64,000 nt of DNA, from contig DKJL01000005.1 of assembly GCA_002454815.1 (NCBI GenBank), positions 405 through 64,404 on the forward strand, written 5' to 3'. Shown here piece after piece: positions 51,350-60,290 of the stretch. Position 1 is the first letter of the stretch, and every line of letters starts with the position of its first letter. Made by a program: the position numbers and the translations under genes. Source of the DNA: Flavobacteriales bacterium UBA6693. GTDB lineage: Bacteria > Bacteroidota > Bacteroidia > Flavobacteriales > Weeksellaceae. The notes beneath the pieces were generated by a model. That model did no database searches and was not told the origin of the DNA. It was given only the letters and a program-made list of their open reading frames with translations.

Positions 51350-54300
51350 ATGTACTTGATATTTGACACAGAAACCACCGGTTTACCTAAAAACTTTAAT
51401 GCGCCCATCACCGATTCGGACAACTGGCCGCGGATGGTCCAGATCGCCTGGCAGCTGCACGATAAGGACGGTACCCTGCTTGAAAATGAAGATTATATCA
51501 TCAAACCGGAAGGCTACGATATTCCATTTTCCTCTCAGCGAATACACGGGATTTCGACCAAAATGGCGCATGATGAAGGAATGCCGCTGGACCAGGTCCT
51601 GTCGGAATTTAAGAATGCTTTACAGAAAGCGAGAGTCGTTGTAGGGCACAACATTATTTTCGATTACAATATTGTCGGTGCTGAGTTTGTCCGAAAACAG
51701 ATTGCCAATCAATTACAGGAGATTCCGTATGCAGATACTATGCAGCTGGGCACCGATTTCTGCAAACTTGGGGGCGGTAAAAGTGGTCGCTATAAGTCGC
51801 CGAAACTCGAAGAGTTGTACGAAAAACTTTACGCTGAAAAATTTGACGAAGCTCACAACGCCGCAGCGGATGTTAATGCGACTGCGCAGGTGTTTTTCGA
51901 GATGGTTCGGATCGGTGTCGTTCCACCGGAAACCATTCAGCTTGAGGCTGTGGAACTGCAAACTTTTATTACAAAACATCCACAGCCGATCGCGCCGTTC
52001 CCGATTATTATTCGCAGACAGGTGGCGGAGTCGAAAGAAAGGAGAAAAAAAGTGGCTTTCGGCAATATCGAAGATATTGAAATCGGCAGCTATTTTAATT
52101 TTCATAACCACAGTATTTACTCGTCATTGCAGGCTTCTTCGCATTTGCAGGATCTCATACGGAAAGCGCTGGAAAATGATTTTCCGGCGGTTGGAATTGT
52201 GGATCTGGGAAATATGATGGGCGCTTTCAAATTCATCGCTGATGTTGAAAAAACCAATAAAACAATTGCACAGAATTTCAATGCATACTTGGAAAGAAGG
52301 CAAAACGCGGAACTCGTTGGTAAGGTTTTCGAAGAAAATGCACCGCGTGAAAATCCGCTGCTTCCCATTATTGGCTGTGAATTTTATCTCTCCGATCGCC
52401 CGGAGCAAAAACAGTTTACCAAAGACGATCCCGACCGCCGGACGAATATGGTGCTGCTTGCAAAAAACTTTAATGGTTACAAAAATTTAGCAAAACTGTC
52501 CAGTCTTGGATATGTCAATGGCTTCTACTTCGGTGTGCCGAGGATTTCGAAGGAAATGATTCTTGAGTACAAAGATGATCTTATCGCCGTGACAGCCGGT
52601 ACGCTCGGCGACATTCCAAACACCATTTTGGAATTCGGTGAAAAGAAAGGAGAAGAAATTTTTGCCTGGTGGAAAAATGCTTTTCAGGATGATTTTTATG
52701 TTCAGTTACAAAATCACGGCATTGTAGAAGAAGATTATCTGAACGATGTTCTATTGGGTTTTGCTGAAAAGTACGACGTAAAGATTTTAGCTCAAAATGA
52801 AACATTTTACACTGAGAAGTCGGATGCACATATTCAGGATATCCTGTTTTGTATAAAAGATGGTGAGAAACTCTCCTCACCGGTCGGTAAGGGATTTGGT
52901 AAAAGGCGGGGCCTGCCGTCGCAGGAATTTTACATTAAAAACACAGAAGAATTAAAGCAAAGTTTCCGTCAGTTTCCCGATGCTTTCGAAGCATATGATG
53001 AATTGCTGACGAAATTCGAACCTTACACACTGAGTCGTGATGTTCTCTTGCCAGAATATGAGATTCCTGGAGAATTTATTCACCCAGAAGATGAGTTGGA
53101 CGGCGGCAAACGTGGTGAAAATGCTTATTTGCGTCACCTCACTTATGAAGGTGCAGCGCAGCGTTATGGTGAACTCACTGAAGAAATCCGCGAGCGGCTC
53201 GATTTTGAACTTGAAGTTATTGCGAATACCGGTTATCCCGGCTATTTTCTTATCGTGCAGGATTTCTGCAACGAAGCGCGGAAAATGGGCGTTTGGGTAG
53301 GACCGGGCCGTGGCTCGGCTGCAGGTTCGGCGGTGGCGTACTGTACCGGAATTACGAACGTGGACCCAATTAAATATGATCTGCTTTTCGAGCGCTTTCT
53401 TAATCCAGAACGTATTTCGATGCCGGATATCGACATCGATTTTGATGATGAAGGTCGCGATAAAGTAATTAAATGGGTGGTGGAGAAATATGGAAAAAGT
53501 AACGTTGCACAGATTATTACCTACTCGGTACTTGGTGGGAAATCTGCCATTAAGGATGCCGGCCGCGTGCTGGATGTGCCGATTCCCGAAACCAATAATA
53601 TTGCAAAACTCATCCCTGCCGTGCCCGGAATGAATATCGCTAAAGCTTTTGCCAAATTTGAAAAGTTGGGCCCGGAAGATCAAATGCTTGCCCAGGAAAT
53701 GAAAGATATTCTGGCGGATCCTTCTGATGATCGCTACGATGTTTTGTCGGCCGCACAAAAGATGGAAGGCTGCATTCGTAACACCGGGATCCACGCGTGC
53801 GGGGTGATTATTACGCCTGAAGATATTTCGAATCTTGTTCCGATTACTATTGCATCAAAAGATGCGGATATTTTAGTTTCGCAGTTTGACAACTCCGTTG
53901 CTGAGAACGCCGGACTGCTGAAAATGGATTTTCTGGGACTGCGCACACTAACCATCATTAAGCACGCAATAAAATTAATCAAAGAAAAACACGGCGTCGA
54001 AATCGATCCCGATGCGATTCCGCTGGATGATGCAAAAACGTATCAACTTTTCAAGGAAGGTCGTACGGTTGGAATATTCCAGTATGAAAGTCCGGGTATG
54101 CAAAAATACATGCGCGAACTGAAACCCACGGAATTCGCGGATCTTATCGCGATGAATGCGCTGTACCGACCGGGACCGATAAAATACATTCCGAACTTCA
54201 TCAACCGTAAAAACGGAATCGAAGATACCGTTTATGACCTCGAAGAAACCAAAGAATATCTGCAGGAAACTTACGGTATAACCGTGTATCAGGAGCAGGT

Positions 54301-56008
54301 GATGTTGCTTTCTCAGAAACTGGCCAACTTTACGAAAGGCGAGGCCGACACGCTGCGAAAGGCAATGGGTAAAAAGCAGCGCGATGTTTTGGATAAAATG
54401 TATCCGAAATTCATCGAAGGTGGCAAAAGCAACAGCCTCGATGAGATTAAATTAAATAAAATATGGAAAGACTGGGAGGCCTTCGCAGAGTATGCTTTTA
54501 ACAAAAGTCACTCCACGTGCTACGCGCTGATCGCTTACCAAACTGCTTATCTCAAAGCTAACTATCCCGCCGAATATATGGCGAGCGTACTCTCCAATAA
54601 CATCAACAATACAAAGCAAATCACGCTGTTCATGGAAGATTGCAAGAGTATTGGCGTCGACGTGCTGGGTCCGGATGTTAACGAATCGCAGTATGCATTT
54701 GCGGTAAATGAAAAGGGACAGATTCGCTTTGGTCTTGGCGCAATTAAAGGAATAGGCGAGGGCCCGAGTGAGGCGATCGTGGAAGGCCGTAAAAAAGGAC
54801 GTTATATCAGTATTTATGATTTTTTTGAAAAGGTGCCGTCTTCCCAGATGAACAAACGTGTTGCGGAAAGTCTTGTGGTAGCAGGAGCTTTCGACGAAGT
54901 AGATACTTTTCACCGCGCCCAGTATTTTGATATCGACACTGCAGGAAAAACCAATATTGAAAAGTTGCTGCGTTATGGGCAAAGTTTCCAGGACAGTAAG
55001 AACGAAATTGAAAATTCGCTGTTTGCGGATTTCGCGGAAGAAGTAGCCATCGAACAGCCAAAATTATTGCCTGCGCCGGAATGGCAAAATATGCACAAAC
55101 TCAATAAAGAAAAAGAAATTATCGGCTTCTATCTTTCTGCACATCCGTTGGACGAATACAAATATCAATTCCAGTTTTTGCAGGGCGCATTGAGTAAAAA
55201 AGAAATACTCGAGACACAGAAATACGACGAAGCAGAGGTTGACGCAGTATTGCTCACACAGGAAATTGCCGATGTTACCGATTTTGATGACGATGTGATT
55301 GATTTATCTGCCGACAGCGGACTCGACGAGGGGGATAATGTTCTCGAAGATCAGGGGAGAAAAGTAGAGCCGCGTGGATCCTTTAATTTTCTAAATCTGG
55401 ACGAGGTTGAAGCTTATAAAAATACCGTCTTCGCGCAACCAAAAGCCGATTTGTTCAATGACGAAAAGCTTTCTTGGAAGGAGAAACAAGCGCTTAAAAA
55501 CAACGCACCGGAGTATATGGTCGCCGGATTGGTAACGGAATACAGCATTCGGGATGGCCGCAACAGCGGTGAGCGCGTCGCTTTTCTCATTTTGGAAGAT
55601 TACAGCGGCAGCTATTCCTTCCGGTTGGGTGACCGGGATTATATGAAATTCCGGGACCGGCTCGATGTGCAGCGTTTTGTAGTTTTTAAAGTTAAATTTT
55701 CGCAGGCTTCTGACGGACGGGTTTTTGTTAATGTCAACGATGTGATTGATTTGAACGAGGCGTTCGAAAAATTTGCCAAAAAATTAACTGTAGTGGTGAA
55801 TATTGAAGATCTGCGCAAATCTGATATCGAATTTTTCAGGAACCAGTTTGATCAGAACCGCGGTGACCATAAACTCAATTTCTTCATCAAAAATCCCGAA
55901 GATCAGTCACAGCTGGAACTGATGAGTTTGCAGACTTCTATCAAAGTAAACGGCGACCTGCTGGAAGTTTTCAACACGATGCAGAAGTACGAAATATTTT
56001 TAAATTAG
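51350..56008 (+). CDS. dnaE: DNA polymerase III alpha subunit with fused N-terminal proofreading exonuclease
   Basis: A 1552-residue replicative polymerase. Residues 1-190 are a DnaQ-type 3'-5' exonuclease with the full DEDDh set: Asp6 and Glu8 (FDTETT), Asp105 (GHNIIFDYN), His169 and Asp174 (AHNAAADVNA). A PHP domain starts near 245 (YFNFHNHSIYSSL), degenerate at its second metal motif (VDLGNM where active PHP domains have DHGN). The polymerase core follows (GPGRGSAAGSAVAYC; catalytic PDIDIDFDDEGRD near residue 690), then HhH and OB-fold parts. Standard DnaE lacks the exonuclease and recruits it as a separate epsilon subunit. A similar covalent union occurs in Gram-positive PolC, with the domain inserted elsewhere. 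The gene stands alone. Confidence 0.95.
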   Translation: MYLIFDTETTGLPKNFNAPITDSDNWPRMVQIAWQLHDKDGTLLENEDYIIKPEGYDIPFSSQRIHGISTKMAHDEGMPLDQVLSEFKNALQKARVVVGHNIIFDYNIVGAEFVRKQIANQLQEIPYADTMQLGTDFCKLGGGKSGRYKSPKLEELYEKLYAEKFDEAHNAAADVNATAQVFFEMVRIGVVPPETIQLEAVELQTFITKHPQPIAPFPIIIRRQVAESKERRKKVAFGNIEDIEIGSYFNFHNHSIYSSLQASSHLQDLIRKALENDFPAVGIVDLGNMMGAFKFIADVEKTNKTIAQNFNAYLERRQNAELVGKVFEENAPRENPLLPIIGCEFYLSDRPEQKQFTKDDPDRRTNMVLLAKNFNGYKNLAKLSSLGYVNGFYFGVPRISKEMILEYKDDLIAVTAGTLGDIPNTILEFGEKKGEEIFAWWKNAFQDDFYVQLQNHGIVEEDYLNDVLLGFAEKYDVKILAQNETFYTEKSDAHIQDILFCIKDGEKLSSPVGKGFGKRRGLPSQEFYIKNTEELKQSFRQFPDAFEAYDELLTKFEPYTLSRDVLLPEYEIPGEFIHPEDELDGGKRGENAYLRHLTYEGAAQRYGELTEEIRERLDFELEVIANTGYPGYFLIVQDFCNEARKMGVWVGPGRGSAAGSAVAYCTGITNVDPIKYDLLFERFLNPERISMPDIDIDFDDEGRDKVIKWVVEKYGKSNVAQIITYSVLGGKSAIKDAGRVLDVPIPETNNIAKLIPAVPGMNIAKAFAKFEKLGPEDQMLAQEMKDILADPSDDRYDVLSAAQKMEGCIRNTGIHACGVIITPEDISNLVPITIASKDADILVSQFDNSVAENAGLLKMDFLGLRTLTIIKHAIKLIKEKHGVEIDPDAIPLDDAKTYQLFKEGRTVGIFQYESPGMQKYMRELKPTEFADLIAMNALYRPGPIKYIPNFINRKNGIEDTVYDLEETKEYLQETYGITVYQEQVMLLSQKLANFTKGEADTLRKAMGKKQRDVLDKMYPKFIEGGKSNSLDEIKLNKIWKDWEAFAEYAFNKSHSTCYALIAYQTAYLKANYPAEYMASVLSNNINNTKQITLFMEDCKSIGVDVLGPDVNESQYAFAVNEKGQIRFGLGAIKGIGEGPSEAIVEGRKKGRYISIYDFFEKVPSSQMNKRVAESLVVAGAFDEVDTFHRAQYFDIDTAGKTNIEKLLRYGQSFQDSKNEIENSLFADFAEEVAIEQPKLLPAPEWQNMHKLNKEKEIIGFYLSAHPLDEYKYQFQFLQGALSKKEILETQKYDEAEVDAVLLTQEIADVTDFDDDVIDLSADSGLDEGDNVLEDQGRKVEPRGSFNFLNLDEVEAYKNTVFAQPKADLFNDEKLSWKEKQALKNNAPEYMVAGLVTEYSIRDGRNSGERVAFLILEDYSGSYSFRLGDRDYMKFRDRLDVQRFVVFKVKFSQASDGRVFVNVNDVIDLNEAFEKFAKKLTVVVNIEDLRKSDIEFFRNQFDQNRGDHKLNFFIKNPEDQSQLELMSLQTSIKVNGDLLEVFNTMQKYEIFLN

Positions 56009-56156
56009 TATCCGTTTTATCACTCTTCGTCCTGAATAAAAAACTGTTTATTTCACCTTTTTTCTGGCGACAAAAACACTTTTTTATGGACACCTTACGT
56101 CGTTTTGCGGTGCCGATTTTGTTCTGATTTAATAAAATTAGCTCGTTAATAAAGTG

Positions 56157-56187
56157 TTGATATGCTTACAGTTAAAAAATAATTTTG
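56157..56187 (+). promoter_or_regulatory. Promoter of the LuxR-type regulator
   Basis: TTG (56157-56159), 20-nt spacer, TAATTTTG (56180-56187), 26 nt before the ATG at 56214. Full consensus. Confidence 0.7.
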
Positions 56188-56213
56188 TATATTCGTGTAA
56201 AACTAAAACACAC

Positions 56214-56873
56214 ATGAAAAACAAAATTATTCTCTACGAGAATCAGAGACTGTATGCCGAAAGTATGCTGTGTCTGTTAGAGCAAAATGCTTATGCGAAA
56301 AAGTATGAAATCCAGGCCGTCACCGAACTGGAGGAATTAGAAAAAAACATTGTTGATCCCGATTCTATCCTATTCCTTAACATCGTGGGATTTGCAACTG
56401 CGGAAGTGCCGGATTACATCGAAAAGTTTTTGCAACTCAACCGTACCCTCAGAGTAATTATCAGCTCACTTTATCCCGAACCACGCATGATTAAAAAGTT
56501 TTTTGATAAAGGCATCAAAGGATATCTTGGCAGCAATACCAGCAGTGAAGAATTTTTACAGGCATTGAAGGATGTTACAGCGGGCAAAGTCTATGTAAAC
56601 GAAGATGCAAAAAATGCCTTGTTTAATTTTATCTGCAGTGTGGAAGATCCGTCGGTGAAGAAACCTGCTGCTCCTGAAGAACTGACTTCTCGCGAAAGAG
56701 ATGTGCTGAATCTGATCTGCGACGGTCTGCGCTCGAAAGAAATTGCGGAAAAACTATTTATCAGTACGCACACCGTGGAATCGCACCGGCGTAATATGAT
56801 GCTGAAGTTTAACATCAACAGCTCTAACCGGTTGGTGAAATTTGCATTCGAAAACCGCCTCGTGGAATATTAA
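56214..56873 (+). CDS. LuxR/NarL-type regulator with degenerate receiver domain
   Basis: A 219-residue protein. Residues 1-125 keep the receiver length, but the metal-binding acidic pair is reduced to Glu9-Asn10, the phosphoacceptor Asp is Asn56 (ILFLNIVGF), and the conserved Lys is lost (GYLGSNTSSEEF). Phosphorylation control is therefore unlikely. Residues 156-219 form a complete LuxR helix-turn-helix (LTSRERDVLNLICDGLRSKE, then STHTVESHRRNMM). The gene converges on the curli operon, and E. coli curli are controlled by CsgD, also a LuxR protein with an atypical receiver; a CsgD-like role is a reasonable guess from position. The ATG at 56214 is chosen because an earlier in-frame ATG precedes the promoter. 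Confidence 0.85.
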   Translation: MKNKIILYENQRLYAESMLCLLEQNAYAKKYEIQAVTELEELEKNIVDPDSILFLNIVGFATAEVPDYIEKFLQLNRTLRVIISSLYPEPRMIKKFFDKGIKGYLGSNTSSEEFLQALKDVTAGKVYVNEDAKNALFNFICSVEDPSVKKPAAPEELTSRERDVLNLICDGLRSKEIAEKLFISTHTVESHRRNMMLKFNINSSNRLVKFAFENRLVEY

Positions 56874-56892
56874 TAATAATTTTTCATAATAC

Positions 56893-56924
56893 AAAAAGCA
56901 GATCTGCCCGATCTGCTTTTTTTT
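56893..56924 (+). terminator. Terminator of the LuxR-type gene
   Basis: A 12-bp stem (AAAAAGCAGATC / GATCTGCTTTTT) with a 5-nt loop and a T run. Confidence 0.9.
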
Positions 56925-56931
56925 GGTAAAA

Positions 56932-56960
56932 AAAAGAAAGTTGAGGACATTGTCCTCAAC
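56932..56960 (-). terminator. Terminator of the curli operon
   Basis: Two 10-bp arms (GTTGAGGACA at 56940-56949, TGTCCTCAAC at 56951-56960) separated by one base; on the minus strand a T-rich run follows. It sits 14 bp after the last curli-operon gene. Confidence 0.85.
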
Positions 56961-56974
56961 CCCCCTTGAAAACA

Positions 56975-58468
56975 TCACTCCCAATCCGGCATTGCTGCGT
57001 CGGGGAACAAAGTTGCTCTTGAGTTATTTTCTAAAATAACTTTTAAAATATTTTTTTGTGAAATTCCGTCGTTGCTTGTATTGACAAAAATTACTTCGGC
57101 ATCGTTCGGCGAAAACCGCGGATCGAGGTCATTGGTTCCGGCTGTTTTTTTACTCAGCGACGAGAGGTCGATAGCTTGATTTGTGGTAAAGTTGTAGATA
57201 AAGATATGTGTATCCAACTGTCGGTAATCTGCATCCTCGTGCCCGGAAATGTCATGCGTGTATAACAGTAAATTGCCATCGACCGAAAAATTAAGTCCAC
57301 CCACTGCGCCTGCAGTGTTGTCCAGAACAGTTTGTATTACATTTCCTAAAAGATCAATGACGATGATTTTCGCATTATATCCATTTGCATTATTCGTTTT
57401 TAGTGCAATCTTACTACCGTCATAGCTCCAGTCGCATTCTGAAATAAAGCTGCCGTCGGTCGTAGTATAAACCAGTTCGAGTCCGCTTCCGTCTTTATTT
57501 ATACGATAAAGTCTGTTGAAATTTCCATACAGCAATTCCTTTCCGTTTTTACTCCAGGAAAAATCAAGTTCATCGTTATTAAATCCGGCGACAGGTATTG
57601 TGGTGACCTGGAAGATGGCTGAACCATCGGGTTTGGCGGTAAAGATGTGCGCATTTCCGCCGACCGTTCTGAGAAAAGCAACGAGACGCGCGTTCTGATT
57701 CATTCTCGGACGCCAGCTGTTACTTGCAGAGGTCGTGAAATTGAAATTTGCACCTGCAGCGTCACTGGAAACAATATAATAATTGGATCCCTGTTTTTTA
57801 GTGTAATGAAAACGGTTACTTGGTGTAGCAGTAGTTGTGAAGCGGTAGACAACGCTGTTTACAGGAGGATGAATTCCGTCGGACACTGCAACTTGCCAAT
57901 AGTAAGTAACGCCGAATTTGAGATTTTCCAAAAAATAATGTTTCTCCGTTAAATCCTTGATCTCTATCACTTCAGAGTCAAAATCATTTTTCACGGTAAG
58001 CGTATATTTTAATACATCGAGTGAATCCGCATCAGTTGCATTCCAGGAAAGATCCACAGCGAGCGGCTGATCAACCGCATTGTCAACCGGACTTAGGAGT
58101 GTTGGCACTGATGGTGCGCTGTTCAGCGATTCGTCATCACTCATCTCCAAAACTACACTTACGGTTTGCTCCGCTGTCTTCAGTGTAATGCCCTGAAAAA
58201 CGGTTAGATAGCCAGTGAGTTCTGCGCGGACGGAATAATCTCCTAACGGAATATTCTCGATCACAAAGCTGCCGTCATCTTGTGTAAAAACAGTTTCCGT
58301 AGAAGGAGTGGTAAATACTTTAACATTTTTTAGCGGCTGATTTGTTCCTTTTTTTGTCACAATCCCTTTCAGAGTGCCGGTCTGCACTTTCTCTACCAAG
58401 TCTTCACTACAGGAGGAAAGCAAATAACCACCAAGAATACAGATCAATATATATAGAAAGTTTTTCAT
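56975..58468 (-). CDS. Curli-operon lipoprotein with peptidase-regulatory-like, FN3-like and beta-propeller domains
   Basis: A 497-residue lipoprotein (lipobox LLSSC, Cys20). A carboxypeptidase-regulatory-like sandwich comes first (about residues 30-115; GTLKGIVTKKGTNQPLKNVKV), then a fibronectin-like domain (about 118-220; LSWNATDADSLDVLKYTL) and a TolB/YncE-type propeller (about 225-497). The propeller blades read RPRMNQNARLVAFLR, DFSWSKNGKELLYG, CDWSYDGSKIALKT, NFSVDGNLLLYTHD and RFSPNDAEVIFVN. It starts 4 bp after the csgG stop and is the last gene of the operon. Nothing equivalent exists in the E. coli curli system; a surface-exposed anchoring or binding role is a guess. The ATG at 58468 places the signal peptide at the start; the frame itself is open further upstream into csgG. 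Confidence 0.82.
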   Translation of the reverse strand: MKNFLYILICILGGYLLSSCSEDLVEKVQTGTLKGIVTKKGTNQPLKNVKVFTTPSTETVFTQDDGSFVIENIPLGDYSVRAELTGYLTVFQGITLKTAEQTVSVVLEMSDDESLNSAPSVPTLLSPVDNAVDQPLAVDLSWNATDADSLDVLKYTLTVKNDFDSEVIEIKDLTEKHYFLENLKFGVTYYWQVAVSDGIHPPVNSVVYRFTTTATPSNRFHYTKKQGSNYYIVSSDAAGANFNFTTSASNSWRPRMNQNARLVAFLRTVGGNAHIFTAKPDGSAIFQVTTIPVAGFNNDELDFSWSKNGKELLYGNFNRLYRINKDGSGLELVYTTTDGSFISECDWSYDGSKIALKTNNANGYNAKIIVIDLLGNVIQTVLDNTAGAVGGLNFSVDGNLLLYTHDISGHEDADYRQLDTHIFIYNFTTNQAIDLSSLSKKTAGTNDLDPRFSPNDAEVIFVNTSNDGISQKNILKVILENNSRATLFPDAAMPDWE

Positions 58469-58472
58469 TTTA

Positions 58473-59849
58473 TTATTTTTTTGAATTTTTAAAGCTGATA
58501 TAATAGTTGAGACCAAGCCCAACTCGGACACCCATATCATTTCGCTTTCCGTTCACGAAATCGTCCCAGTCATCATCAAAGCCAAAATCATATTGGGTAA
58601 CCGCCCGTAAGGCCAAATTTCTGGAAACCAAATATTCCAGACCGCCACCGATTTGTGCTTTGTATCTTATTTTGTCGCGTGTGAACAGTGTGCCCGCGCC
58701 AGCATAAACGAATGGTGAAAGTTTATACTTGGGTAACGGCAAAACTTCCAGATTGACTTCCGACATCATCATTTCTTTCTTAGCGAAACCGCTGTTTTCA
58801 AAAGTTACCACGTTAACGTTGGCTTCAGCATTAAGATAATCGGTAATAAAATATTTTACACCGACTTTTCCGCCAAGACTCATTTTAGAATCGACATAGT
58901 CGCCTTTGATTTTAAATCCTTCGGCATAACCGAAAACCGAAACTTTTCCGCGCTGCTGATCCGGGAATTTATTACCGACCAGCCTGTTTGTGTTAGCGGT
59001 TTCTTCAGCGTTATAATTGGCAATGATTTTATCAAAATCGTGTGGTGCAGTAACCTTCTTATCCCACAGATGATCACGGACGCCTTCTACAATAAGCGAA
59101 AGCACAGCTTTTTCTATTGCTTCGGTAACGGCCAGATGAACCGGCTCGTTCTGCGTAATACCGATATCCGATTCCAGCAAACGTTCTGCATCGATAAACC
59201 GGAAAAAATTACCGTTGATGCTTGTCGATAAAATAGTTTTCGAAGTGTAGACCGTTTTTAAAATTTCTCCGGTAGAAGTCGATACGGCCCGAAGATAAAC
59301 TGTGATGCGGTCCTGACGGTACTGTGCGCCGGCGCCAAGTCCGAAGTAGCGCGCGCCGATTCCGCCCGTCATCACATTTGTGTCATAAGATACCACGCCA
59401 CCCTCCAGCAGCATTCCCGCAAAAAGTAGGGGAGGTAATGACGATGCGTCACTTCCCGGGTCGTTGCCAGAATATTCTTTTCTGGTACTTCGGATAATCT
59501 GTCTTTCATTCAGAAGATTACCGATGTTCTCGCGCTCGATTGCCGTAAACCACTTGCTGTCTTCCAAAGCTTTTAGAAGAATTGTGGTGGTACCCTGTGG
59601 TATTGCAGTGCTCCAGTTCGCACCGTTGTCGGCTGCTTTATATTGTCCTGTTTGGTCGCGGAATTTATAGACTCCTACCACAATTTTATCTTTAGGAGCA
59701 GGAAGATTCCGAATCGCGGGCGTGTAGCTCGTATTTTCACCTAAAGTGGATTTTTCATTTCCCGTAGGTAAGTTAAATAGTGTGCAATTGTGGAGGACTG
59801 ATAGGGCAATAAGCAGAATTATTTGTTTTGTATAAGTGTATGTTTTCAT
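58473..59849 (-). CDS. csgG: Curli secretion channel CsgG with a C-terminal barrel-like extension
   Basis: A 458-residue lipoprotein (Cys22, in a loose lipobox VLHNC). Residues 48-265 follow E. coli CsgG closely: LPAPKDKIVVGVYKFRDQTG, WFTAIERENIGNLLNERQII, GGIGARYFGLGAGAQYRQD and TSKTILSTSINGNFFRFID. CsgG forms the nonameric outer-membrane pore through which curlin is exported. After about residue 300 comes an unusual extension with alternating amphipathic strands (LGGKVGVKYFITDYLNAEAN; SPFVYAGAGTLFTRD; VGLGLNYYIS) resembling a small OmpA-type beta-barrel. E. coli CsgG (277 residues) has nothing like it. The gene lies 22 bp after csgF. Confidence 0.93.
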   Translation of the reverse strand: MKTYTYTKQIILLIALSVLHNCTLFNLPTGNEKSTLGENTSYTPAIRNLPAPKDKIVVGVYKFRDQTGQYKAADNGANWSTAIPQGTTTILLKALEDSKWFTAIERENIGNLLNERQIIRSTRKEYSGNDPGSDASSLPPLLFAGMLLEGGVVSYDTNVMTGGIGARYFGLGAGAQYRQDRITVYLRAVSTSTGEILKTVYTSKTILSTSINGNFFRFIDAERLLESDIGITQNEPVHLAVTEAIEKAVLSLIVEGVRDHLWDKKVTAPHDFDKIIANYNAEETANTNRLVGNKFPDQQRGKVSVFGYAEGFKIKGDYVDSKMSLGGKVGVKYFITDYLNAEANVNVVTFENSGFAKKEMMMSEVNLEVLPLPKYKLSPFVYAGAGTLFTRDKIRYKAQIGGGLEYLVSRNLALRAVTQYDFGFDDDWDDFVNGKRNDMGVRVGLGLNYYISFKNSKK

Positions 59850-59871
59850 GGGATGTTTTCAAAGGATTTTG

Positions 59872-60285
59872 TTAACCGCCTCCCGGTATGACAATCTGTG
59901 ACTGTTCGCCGGTGCTGGTATTTAAAATTGAGATCAGTAAACCTTGGCCGGTCTGTAGAACCTCCAGATATATAGATCCAAAGACATAAGTGCCAGGCTT
60001 AAGATCGCCGTCACCAAACTGGTCGCCAAATAATTTTCGGGAAAGTTCACTGAGAATCTGTCTGTTCAAACTGTCTGTGAAACTGCTTAAAGAATTAAGA
60101 TCCCGCAGGTTCAGCCCCTTTTTATCCTGATCATCAAATTGATTCTGGCTGCTGGCGGAACTCATTAACCACTGATAATTAAATGTATCGCCGCCAAAAG
60201 CAGGATTTATCGGTTTGTAGACCAATTGCTGCGCACCGGCGAACGAAAATCCGCACAGTGCAGCGAGTATAAGTAAATTTTTCAT
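59872..60285 (-). CDS. csgF: Curli assembly protein CsgF
   Basis: A 137-residue exported protein with a signal peptide ending AGAQ. The mature start LVYKPINPAFGGDTFNYQW matches the pore-binding segment of E. coli CsgF (FRNPNFGG), which plugs into the CsgG channel and couples export to nucleation on the cell surface. The middle (LSSFTDSLNRQILSELSR) and the C-terminal strand region (TGQGLLISILNTSTGEQSQIVI) also follow the family. It is 5 bp from csgE and 22 bp from csgG, so clearly co-transcribed. Confidence 0.95.
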   Translation of the reverse strand: MKNLLILAALCGFSFAGAQQLVYKPINPAFGGDTFNYQWLMSSASSQNQFDDQDKKGLNLRDLNSLSSFTDSLNRQILSELSRKLFGDQFGDGDLKPGTYVFGSIYLEVLQTGQGLLISILNTSTGEQSQIVIPGGG

Positions 60286-60290
60286 GAAAC

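Noticed and set aside
52952..53794. A 280-codon open frame on the minus strand opposite dnaE
   Set aside because: It lies wholly inside dnaE, whose protein motifs are unmistakable, and its own translation shows no family pattern; long antisense frames are common opposite conserved genes.
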